Source: an uncultured Porphyromonadaceae bacterium (GTDB lineage: Bacteria; Bacteroidota; Bacteroidia; Bacteroidales; Muribaculaceae). Taken from it: a stretch of 8,273 nucleotides of DNA. Shown here piece after piece: positions 1 to 5,719 of the stretch (the first letter of the stretch is position 1; each line of letters opens with the position of its first letter). The notes beneath the pieces are model-generated. The model had not been told where the DNA came from, made no database searches, and saw only the letters and a program-made list of their open reading frames with translations. The stretch spans positions 1 through 8,273 of the forward strand of contig URZG01000084.1 of assembly GCA_900552325.1 (NCBI GenBank), in the 5' to 3' direction. The translations under genes and the position numbers were made by a program.

Positions 1-238
1 GCAGGGCCTCCCGGCAGTAGGAGAAGTCGTCGTAGCCGGAGACGATGATGAAGGCCGTCTCCGGGTGCTTGATGCGGCTGAGCTGGATGACCTTCAGGCC
101 GTTCATTATGGGGATGTTGATGTCCATTATGACGATGTCGGGGCACAGTGCGTCGATTTTGGACAGGGCTTCCATCCCGTCCGCCGCCTCGTCGACGACC
201 ATAACGCCGGACGCGGCGAAGAGCTCGACCCCTCCTTC
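1..238 (-). pseudogene. Response regulator receiver-domain fragment
   Basis: Read on the minus strand, this stretch encodes the middle of a receiver (REC) domain of a two-component response regulator. The visible landmarks are DEAADGMEAL (about 193-164), then CPDIVIMDINIPIMNG with the likely phospho-acceptor Asp at 122-124, and IIVSGYDDFSYCREAL (about 48-2), which carries the conserved Ser switch position and the SGYDDF signature. The downstream part of the protein, including any output domain, lies beyond the window edge. On the other side the normal N-terminus is missing: the acidic pair near the start of a receiver domain cannot be found, and the frame drifts into residues that look like antisense of the plus-strand remnant next door. 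The exact point where homology stops lies between about 195 and 240. The SGYDDF motif is common in YesN-like regulators with AraC-type output domains, but the output class cannot be seen here. The gene is 5'-truncated, either by rearrangement or by misassembly. Confidence 0.72.
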
Positions 239-442
239 GCCGGATGCCTCGTGGGTGAGCTCCTCGATATCGACTGCACCCCGCTCCTTCCCGAGATCGA
301 GGCCCTTTACGCCACCTACCGCGTGGACTACTCCGTAGTCGGTGACCTCGCCGAAGTGCGCCGCATCATCGCCGCCGGCGATTTCCACCCCGCCCAAACC
401 ATCCTGACCTACCCCGAGATCCTCGCCCGCATCTTCCCCTGA
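206..442 (+). pseudogene. C-terminal remnant, possibly DUF1186 family
   Basis: The plus-strand frame ending at TGA 440-442 has convincing protein-like sequence only in its last 70 or so residues. There the pattern is CLVGELLDIDCTPLLPEIEA, followed by a VDYSVVGDLAEVRRII segment. From memory this resembles the C-terminal part of DUF1186 proteins, where a conserved cysteine and a leucine-rich helix are followed by a VDxxxxGDxxxV helix. That assignment is a recollection of the family pattern and has not been checked by search. The frame stays open back to an ATG at 65, but the upstream portion is antisense to the receiver-domain fragment and is therefore probably not real protein. I read this as an N-terminally truncated gene remnant fused to the response-regulator fragment. 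It has no visible start codon or promoter of its own. Confidence 0.4.
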
Positions 443-478
443 TCCCCCCGGCCACAGAACGTTTCCGCGCCCCGCTTG

Positions 479-508
479 TTGAAATATCGGATATTTTCTC
501 TAAATTTG
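479..508 (+). promoter_or_regulatory. Bacteroidetes-type promoter of the MNT-HEPN pair
   Basis: TTG (479-481) and TAAATTTG (501-508) are separated by 19 bases, matching the Bacteroidetes -33/-7 consensus (TTTG, 19-21 bases, TAnnTTTG). The predicted transcript start is around 512-516. That makes the message nearly leaderless for the ATG at 512, or gives it a leader of about 12 bases for the ATG at 527. Confidence 0.6.
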
Positions 509-511
509 CGT

Positions 512-817
512 ATGAAACTGATTGAAATGAATCTTCAGCGTATCCTGGAGCTGTGCCGCATGCATAAGGTAAAAACCCTTTCTGTGTTCGGCTCCATACT
601 CACCGACCGTTTCACCGACAGCAGTGATGTGGATCTGCTGGTTGATTTTGAACCGGTCGACCATGATACGTTTGATTATGTTTCCAATTATTTCAGTCTC
701 CGCGACGCGCTCGAACTCCTCTTTGGCCGGAAAGTAGATCTGATTGAGTACGGCAACAATCTAAATCCCATATTCAAAGCCTTGGTTGACAAGAAAAAAC
801 AGTTGATTTATGGATGA
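512..817 (+). CDS. mntA: MNT-domain nucleotidyltransferase antitoxin (MntA-like)
   Basis: This is a 101-residue minimal nucleotidyltransferase of the MNT-HEPN toxin-antitoxin class. In characterised systems the MNT protein neutralises its HEPN RNase partner by adding AMP to a tyrosine next to the RNase active site. The signature GSx10DxD is complete: G27-S28, then D39 and D41 in SSDVDLLVDF, with a likely third metal ligand at D76 in KVDLIEY. The usual closing segment, KKKQLIYG, is present. I chose ATG 512 because related proteins begin MKLIE; the frame extends upstream to a TTG at 476, but that overlaps the promoter. ATG 527 is the alternative if the transcript starts near 514. The stop codon overlaps the start of the HEPN frame by 8 bases, a typical coupled toxin-antitoxin arrangement. 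The gene looks intact, unlike its partner. An alternative reading, a stand-alone MNT protein with another partner, is less likely given the HEPN sequence directly behind it. Confidence 0.9.
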   Translation: MKLIEMNLQRILELCRMHKVKTLSVFGSILTDRFTDSSDVDLLVDFEPVDHDTFDYVSNYFSLRDALELLFGRKVDLIEYGNNLNPIFKALVDKKKQLIYG

Positions 818-1173
818 ATATATAGCTGTTTATCATCTATGATGTCAAGAAAGCCATAGAGGAGATGGAGAGTTATTTCGAGGGTTATCCCATGCGCGAT
901 GAGGTGTTTGAGAAAGATTATCTCCGTAGGAGTGCTGTAGAACGTAAGGCGGAGATAATGGGAGAGGCGATAAACCGGATACTTAAAATCCGCCATGATT
1001 TTCCGCTGCCGAATGCAAGGGCCGTGATTGATACCCGGAACCGGATTATCCATGGCTACGATTCGGTGAAGCCGGATTTTCTGTGGGGACTCGTAATCAG
1101 GCATATACCGGCATTGAAAAAGGATGTGGAAAAAATCATCGAGGAATACGGCATCTCCCCTGAGAATGTCTGA
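810..1173 (+). pseudogene. hepT: HEPN toxin (HepT-like), frameshifted near its start
   Basis: This is the HEPN-domain RNase partner of the upstream MNT antitoxin. The ATG at 810 begins MDEYIAVYHL and hits TGA at 840-842. The rest of the domain continues in another frame from TAT 838: YDVKKAIEEMESYF, then a long helical region, and finally DTRNRIIHGYDSV. That segment holds the RX4HXY motif: R58, H63 and Y65 counted from the internal ATG at 865. The Tyr is the residue AMPylated by MntA in studied pairs. A 2-bp loss (for example of one TA from CTATAT) would explain the break, and the restored protein would be about 121 residues. From ATG 865 alone, 102 residues could be made, lacking the first helix. 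CTA-TGA at the break loosely recalls the +1 frameshift site of the release factor 2 gene, but slippage there would be poorly paired. Mutation or a sequence error is more likely. Confidence 0.85.
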
Positions 1174-1181
1174 TTGTGCCA

Positions 1182-1199
1182 CGAATGAAATGAGCGGTC
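1182..1199 (+). repeat. Dispersed 18-bp repeat, copy 1
   Basis: CGAATGAAATGAGCGGTC starts 8 bases after the HEPN stop codon. The identical sequence occurs in inverted orientation at 7081-7098. Both copies are followed by a short run of C on the sense side. A 12-bp core also occurs across the lipoprotein stop codon at 1858-1869. Each copy lies just downstream of a gene, in that gene's transcription direction. The function is unknown. Confidence 0.6.
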
Positions 1200-1254
1200 T
1201 CCCCAAATAGCCAAAGTCGCTATCCCATTGTTTTGATTGGCTTGAATGGCCTTC

Positions 1255-1283
1255 TTGGGGGGCAGGGCTTTTGGGGGGCAGGG
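1255..1283 (+). repeat. 13-bp direct repeat forming a G-quadruplex motif
   Basis: TTGGGGGGCAGGG occurs twice, at 1255-1267 and 1271-1283, with a 16-bp period. Together the copies give four runs of at least three G on the plus strand, with loops of 2, 5 and 2 bases. This satisfies the usual intramolecular G-quadruplex pattern. The second copy overlaps the -33 element of the lipoprotein promoter. Confidence 0.7.
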
Positions 1284-1301
1284 AGATTTTTGCTAATTTT
1301 G
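1269..1301 (+). promoter_or_regulatory. Bacteroidetes-type promoter of the lipoprotein gene
   Basis: TTTTG (1269-1273) and TAATTTTG (1294-1301) are separated by 20 bases, an excellent match to the Bacteroidetes consensus. The predicted transcript start is near 1307, giving an AT-rich leader of about 33 bases before the ATG at 1340, with no Shine-Dalgarno sequence. The -33 element sits in the loop between the two halves of a G-rich direct repeat. Confidence 0.7.
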
Positions 1302-1339
1302 CAGGCGTTACTTATATCCATATCATTATTTCTTTAGCT

Positions 1340-1864
1340 ATGAAATCTGTGTTTCAGAAGATATCGGCGCTGCTGACTGTGTTTGCCATGATGTTTGCTT
1401 TCACCCTGACTTCGTGCGACATCGGTCCCGAGCCTGCTCCTCAGACTCTCCACACCGATAGCATCGAACTGGACTATTCGCTTGTTCTGGACCAAACCTG
1501 GTGGGATTTCTTCGATATCGAGGTTACCTACACCACTGCCGACGGTAAAGTGGTCACAACCACTCCGGAGAGAAACTGGAATTATGATGCTTTCGTCAAG
1601 TATGACGAGGCTCCCTCGGCGTGTCGGTTCATGGTCAGGGCTACTCCCAAGGCCTCGCAGCCTGCCATCGACGAGGACGCTGTCTACAATCTCGGCGGCG
1701 GCTACCAGTTCACTGCTTTCTACGTCAAGGATGACTATGCTCCGAAATGTATGATTGTCGTAGGGGGCACCTCACTGCACCTTAGCGCCCCGGGCAGCAA
1801 GTTCCCCGACTACGCCGCCAGGTCGCATGACATTGTCAACAACAGCTGGACGATCAAGAAATGA
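1340..1864 (+). CDS. Small lipoprotein of unknown function
   Basis: This encodes a 174-residue protein exported and anchored as a lipoprotein. It starts MKSVFQKISALLTVF, with basic residues, then a hydrophobic stretch to about residue 23, and a lipobox LTSC with the acylated Cys at 26. The residue after the Cys is Asp, but there is no clear acidic surface-export signal behind it. The mature part is about 149 residues, rich in aromatic and beta-strand-like sequence (TWWDFFDIEVTYTTADGKVV; GGGYQFTAFYVKDD), which suggests a small beta-sandwich. I do not recognise the family. ATG 1340 is chosen because it starts directly at the signal peptide and lies behind a strong promoter; the frame extends upstream to about 1271, but that would place the promoter inside the coding region. 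The gene stands alone. Its neighbours offer no functional clue, and the localisation is far surer than any function. Confidence 0.85.
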   Translation: MKSVFQKISALLTVFAMMFAFTLTSCDIGPEPAPQTLHTDSIELDYSLVLDQTWWDFFDIEVTYTTADGKVVTTTPERNWNYDAFVKYDEAPSACRFMVRATPKASQPAIDEDAVYNLGGGYQFTAFYVKDDYAPKCMIVVGGTSLHLSAPGSKFPDYAARSHDIVNNSWTIKK

Positions 1865-1932
1865 GCGGTTGCTGATGAACAAAACCGTCGGTCCGCGTGT
1901 TATCTTTACACATTCTGTTGCCTGATCTACGG

Positions 1933-2229
1933 ATGACACGTATCTTTACGATCATATTATGCCTGTTTTCTGCCCTGTATCTGGTTCCTGTTCAGGGGGA
2001 ATGTATCGCGCTGCCTGAATATGAGCCGGATACGGAGCTGGATTATATCCATTTCAGAAATACCCCCTTTATCGTGACCGCCGCTGTGGCGGTCAAGGCC
2101 GGGCGCCCGCGTTGTCAGCGCGTGGCGCTGATGCCTTATATCCCTGCTGTCAGTGTTGTAAGTCCTCTGCTGCGTATGCCGAGGTTCCGTCCCCCGGTGA
2201 GGATAATGCACTGCGTGTTCCGGGAATAA
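1933..2229 (+). CDS. Small exported protein, hypothetical
   Basis: This is a 98-residue protein beginning MTRIFTIILCLFSALYLVPV. The start looks like a classical Sec signal peptide, with probable cleavage after VQG at about residue 22. The mature segment begins ECIALPEYEPDTELDYIHF and ends in an Arg/Pro-rich tail. I do not recognise a family. A -7-like box, TATCTTTA at 1901-1908, differs from TAnnTTTG at the last base and has no good -33 partner, so promoter evidence is weak. The Arg/Pro-rich tail is less protein-like than the front, and codon use becomes less regular after about 2090, so the tail may result from an old frameshift. The gene ends 83 bases before the CNNM gene and could be cotranscribed with it. 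The exported N-terminus is the supported part. Confidence 0.6.
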   Translation: MTRIFTIILCLFSALYLVPVQGECIALPEYEPDTELDYIHFRNTPFIVTAAVAVKAGRPRCQRVALMPYIPAVSVVSPLLRMPRFRPPVRIMHCVFRE

Positions 2230-2312
2230 ACGTGTATAAGTCCCCGCTCTCTCCCCCTGTTTTACCGGTGGCGCCGCTGTGCCGCCGGAAGCCTGACTTA
2301 TACCGTATCATA

Positions 2313-3367
2313 ATGACTGTTATATTATTATATCTTTTCGGGGCGCTCGCTGTGTCGTTTCTGTGCTCCGTGCTTGAGGCCGTGCTGCTTTCGACTCCGG
2401 TCTCGTTCATTTCCATGAAGGAAAACCAGGGAGCGCCCGGAGCGTCCCTGCTTATGAAATACAAGACGAATGTGGACCGCCCGGTGGCCGCTATCCTGAC
2501 CCTCAACACCGTAGCGCATACCATCGGCGCCGCGGGGGTGGGGTCGGAATCGGTGAAAGTATTCGGCGAGGCCTATTTCGGCATAATATCGGCGATCCTC
2601 ACCCTCCTTATCCTCGTTTTCTCGGAAATCATACCCAAGACTATCGGCGCGTCCTACTGGCGCGTGCTGGCCATCCCTTCGGCCAAGGTGATACGTGTGA
2701 TGATTGTGGTCACCTATCCGCTCGTGTGGCTCTCTGAACTGCTCACGCGCTGCTTCTCACCCCGCATACAGCCTCTGACCGTGAGCCGCGAGGAGGTAGC
2801 CGCAATGGTGAACGTCGGTACCGACGAGGGGGTGATCGCCTCCGAAGAGAACCGGGTGATACAGAATTTCCTGAAACTCTCCGGTGTCAGCGCACGGGAG
2901 ATCATGACCCCTTTTGTCGTGGTGGCCTCGGTCCCACGCGCTACCACAATGAGGGAGTTCTATGCCGACGGGGCGCTCTCGGCCTTCTCACGCGTCCCGG
3001 TCTATGACACAGACCGTGAGTTCATCGTGGGATACGTGCGCCGCGTGGAGGTGCTCGAAATGTTGTCACGCGACAGGTTCGATATGCCTGTCGGCGAAAT
3101 ACTGCGGCCGGTGCTGATGTTCGGCGAGGAGGTCAGGGTTTTCGATGTATGGCGCAGGATGCTGCAGGAAAAGGAGCATATATCGGTGATTACCGATACG
3201 GCTGCATGCGCGGCATCGTGACGATGGAGGATGTCATAGAGACGATGCTCGGTGTGGAGATCGTTGACGAGTGCGACACCGTGGTGGACCTGCAGTCCCT
3301 GGCGCGCAGCCGTTTCATGGCGGCTGCCGAAGAGGATGGCATACGCATGGAGCGGGCTGAGGCGTAA
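2313..3367 (+). pseudogene. CNNM (DUF21)/CBS-pair membrane protein, frameshifted
   Basis: This is a member of the CNNM/CorC (hemolysin C-like) membrane protein family, linked to Mg2+ or other divalent-cation transport. ATG 2313 begins MTVILLYLFGALAVSFLCSV, the first DUF21 membrane helix. Further hydrophobic segments lie at about residues 57-76, 87-105 and 115-145, and the DUF21 signature VFSEIIPKTIG is at 103-112. CBS1 starts at REIMTPF (196-201) and runs to about 250; CBS2 starts at about 258. Within CBS2 the first frame reads EHISVITD (GAT 3195-3197) and then stops at 3219-3221. The other frame resumes at TAC 3197 with YGCMRGIVTMEDVIETMLG and ends at TAA 3365-3367. The family normally has D-E-Y-G here, so a 4-bp deletion removing the Glu codon plus one base fits well. 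Restored length would be about 352 residues, without a CorC_HlyC C-terminal domain. The open frame upstream to 2112 is not family-like and I exclude it. Confidence 0.85.
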
Positions 3368-3403
3368 TTTCGGGCGTATTTTTAACGCTTGAATTTTTAC
3401 GCT

Positions 3404-5719
3404 ATGAAAGTTTTTACCGATTGCGGGTATCCCCCGGTGAGTGTGAGTAAGGGCCGCGCCGCGCTCCGTGCGGCGGAATGGCGCCTGGACGAGGCTGTCA
3501 ATATCCGGCGCGATGCCGACGAGCCGCAGCTGTGGCGTCCGGCGGGGAAGCCGCGCTGCCTGTGCGCCTCTCCGGCGCTTCCGGTTTTCTGTTTTATCCC
3601 CCGCGAAGGCAGCGGGAGCCAGGTCACGTTCTGGCTCTCGGGGCTTTCGCTGTCGTATACCGTGACTTCGGGCGGCGCCGACATCTATGGCGGTACACGC
3701 CGTCAGCTCGGTGCACTCCCCGGGCGTCCGCATGATTTCGTCACGGCGGGCAACGGCGTGGTGAAAGTGCTTGTGGAGGGTGCGCCCGCGGTCTATATCA
3801 CTTATGGCGCCGACCTGTCGTTTGTCATGGCGGGCGCGGCCCCCTCGCTGCCGGGGGGGGGGGTCGGGGGGGACGTGCAGATGATGCGCCAGCAGGTGCG
3901 CGGCGGCAAGCTCTCGGGGGCTTCCGACGGGCGTTCGGCGGGTATGCTCGCCGCGGCTGACAATAATCTCCTGGTGGAGCGTGCGTCGGAGGCATATTCG
4001 GCGCTGAAGGCCCGTGCGGCCGCGCAGGGACGCTTCGTGCAGCCGGTGCTGGCGCGCTGGAGGATACTCGACGCCGACGGCGGCACGCTCATGCGCGGGC
4101 CGTGGGTCTACCCCTCGGCGGTGCAGGGATTCCAGTGCACGGGCTCCGTATCGTTCGCTTCCTCCGATTCGCTGGCCACCGTCAGCGACGCCGTGCTTCA
4201 GGCGCAGACCTACCGGCTGAGGCTGATCGGCTCCCTGCCTCAGCTCCCCGAGCCGTGGCGCTCCGTGGCGGCGCGGATGGTGGTGGAGGTGACGGAAGAG
4301 GTGGAGCCCTCGGGCACCGCCGGCGCCGTGAATCCCGGATATGTGGATGTGGATCCGCAGGGGGTGTCGTCGGCCAGGGTGTATCTCCCCGGCTGTTCCC
4401 CCGAAGGGGCGGCCAATCAGGGGCTCTACCGTTCGCGACTGGTGGAGGCGTTGCGCGGAGCGGCACGCACAAGCCGCGTGGTGGAGGTGATCGGGAAGCC
4501 GTTCGGCGGCGCGTCGGTTCCGGCATCGGTAAGTTCGCACACGGCGGGTGTGGAGGCTCCCGACAGCGGCGCCGACGGATTCGCGTACACCTCCGCGCTG
4601 CGGGCCGGCGCCGCGCAGTTTCTCGCCAATCCCGCGCGCCTCGGTGCCCCGGCGATCCCCGGAGGGTGTTTCGCCATCGCCGACGGCAGATACTCCCCGC
4701 TGGTGACGGCCTCCGACGGCGCTGACTCTTTCACGTCGGGGAGCCGGATTCTTTCGCTTACGCCGCTTGCAGGCACCGCTCTGGCATATTCCCTCACCGA
4801 CGACCTTGCGCCGCATGTGGAGGCTCCGCAGGTGGCCGCAACGGCGTCCGGCGTCTCGGAGGAGGGGACGGTGCATTTCGTCGATACAGGCGCCGACACC
4901 TCACGGCCCGTGGCGTCGGTGACAGGCGCCGGGCATATCGTGGCGATGGCGCAGCCGCCGCGTGCAGGGTCGGGATGGGATTTCGCCCGCACCAGGCTGT
5001 TGCTATTCGGCACCGACGGCATCCGCCTCGCCACATTCGGAGCGGGAGGGGAGATGCGTGCCTGCGCGCCGTTCGATCCGCGCGGAGTGGCTTCCGCCGG
5101 GGGTGTGTGCGCCGGGTTGGCGCCCGGAGGGGGCGGCTGCCTCTATGCCCTTGCGGGAGGGGACCTGCTGTGTATCCTCCCGTCGCGCACCGACACGCTG
5201 CTGCGGGGATGCGATGCCCGCGCCGTGGCCTGGAGCGGACGTTTCGGGGAGCTGTGGCTCCTTTATGACGACCGCCTGGAGCGTATGACGCGCCGCGGCG
5301 AGCGGATACGTGTGCTCGCCGACGAACTTGCGGGATACAGTGATATTGTTTTCGGGCGCTTCGGCGGCGAGACCCTCGCGGCCACCGCCGACTCCCTCTA
5401 TACCCTCGAGCGGGAGGATGCGCCCGAGGTGGTGCGGTGTCGCGTGCGGCTCATGGGGGAGGCTCCCGGCATAGCCCGCAGCGCGGAGCTGGGTGTCTGC
5501 GGACGGGAGGTGACCGGCTCTGTGGTGCTGTCGGGCAACAACGGCTCGGAGGTACCCGAGATGCTGGCCTCCTTCGGGCTGCGCGGTCAGGTCAACGCTC
5601 CGGTAGTGCTTCCTCTCCGTGTTCCTTACCGCCGGCGCCTCACTCTGGAGGCGGACCTGCGCCTCTCCCCCGGTTCGTCAGTCAGGCTGGAGGTGATCAG
5701 TAGCCGCGGTACTTCTTGA
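3404..5719 (+). CDS. 771-residue protein of unknown function with a G11 tract
   Basis: This large protein has no signal peptide or membrane helix, so it is probably cytoplasmic or released by another route. ATG 3404 (MKVFTDCGYPPVSVSKG) is preferred over the TTG at 3389, which only adds five residues. No catalytic motif is visible. Two regions are rich in short beta-strands: residues about 60-145 (VTFWLSGLSLSYTV; AVYITYGADLSFVM) and about 500-690, with propeller-like units such as CLYALAGGDLLCILP and ELWLLYDDRLERM. Between them are Ala/Gly-rich segments. The composition and the C-terminal beta-rich section recall phage structural proteins, but that is impression only. Codons 150-156 sit on G11-TC-G7 (3853-3872). 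Losing one G would give a stop at 3882-3884, and gaining one a stop at about 3958-3960. A weak -7-like box, TATTTTTA, lies at 3377-3384. The 3' end overlaps the opposite gene by 23 bases. Codon use is strongly GC-rich throughout, so I consider the frame real. Confidence 0.8.
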   Translation: MKVFTDCGYPPVSVSKGRAALRAAEWRLDEAVNIRRDADEPQLWRPAGKPRCLCASPALPVFCFIPREGSGSQVTFWLSGLSLSYTVTSGGADIYGGTRRQLGALPGRPHDFVTAGNGVVKVLVEGAPAVYITYGADLSFVMAGAAPSLPGGGVGGDVQMMRQQVRGGKLSGASDGRSAGMLAAADNNLLVERASEAYSALKARAAAQGRFVQPVLARWRILDADGGTLMRGPWVYPSAVQGFQCTGSVSFASSDSLATVSDAVLQAQTYRLRLIGSLPQLPEPWRSVAARMVVEVTEEVEPSGTAGAVNPGYVDVDPQGVSSARVYLPGCSPEGAANQGLYRSRLVEALRGAARTSRVVEVIGKPFGGASVPASVSSHTAGVEAPDSGADGFAYTSALRAGAAQFLANPARLGAPAIPGGCFAIADGRYSPLVTASDGADSFTSGSRILSLTPLAGTALAYSLTDDLAPHVEAPQVAATASGVSEEGTVHFVDTGADTSRPVASVTGAGHIVAMAQPPRAGSGWDFARTRLLLFGTDGIRLATFGAGGEMRACAPFDPRGVASAGGVCAGLAPGGGGCLYALAGGDLLCILPSRTDTLLRGCDARAVAWSGRFGELWLLYDDRLERMTRRGERIRVLADELAGYSDIVFGRFGGETLAATADSLYTLEREDAPEVVRCRVRLMGEAPGIARSAELGVCGREVTGSVVLSGNNGSEVPEMLASFGLRGQVNAPVVLPLRVPYRRRLTLEADLRLSPGSSVRLEVISSRGTS
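3853..3872 (+). repeat. G11-TC-G7 homopolymer tract inside a gene
   Basis: Eleven G (3853-3863), then TC, then seven G (3866-3872). The tract is in frame within the 771-residue protein, encoding Pro-Gly-Gly-Gly-Val-Gly-Gly. Runs this long slip readily during replication. Any change not divisible by three truncates the product near residue 160-185. Confidence 0.9.

Noticed and set aside
808..1206. A 132-codon minus-strand frame over the HEPN gene
   Set aside because: The plus strand carries recognisable HEPN motifs, so this is antisense.
2112..2312. A 67-residue N-terminal extension of the CNNM protein
   Set aside because: The family begins with the first membrane helix at ATG 2313. The extension overlaps the preceding exported-protein gene and is not helix- or signal-like.
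3374..3388. A possible intrinsic terminator after the CNNM gene
   Set aside because: The stem is only GCGT/ACGC (4 bp), with a seven-base loop and an interrupted T run. That is too weak to call.
4102..4725. A 207-codon second plus-strand frame inside the 771-residue gene
   Set aside because: Its Arg/Gly-rich translation and lack of any motif mark it as a GC-driven shadow; slippage at the G tract does not lead into it, because a stop intervenes at about 3958-3960.
3002..4876. A 624-codon open frame on the minus strand
   Set aside because: It is antisense to the CNNM 3' end and the 771-residue gene. Its translation is Arg/His/Gly-rich low-complexity sequence typical of shadow frames in GC-rich DNA.
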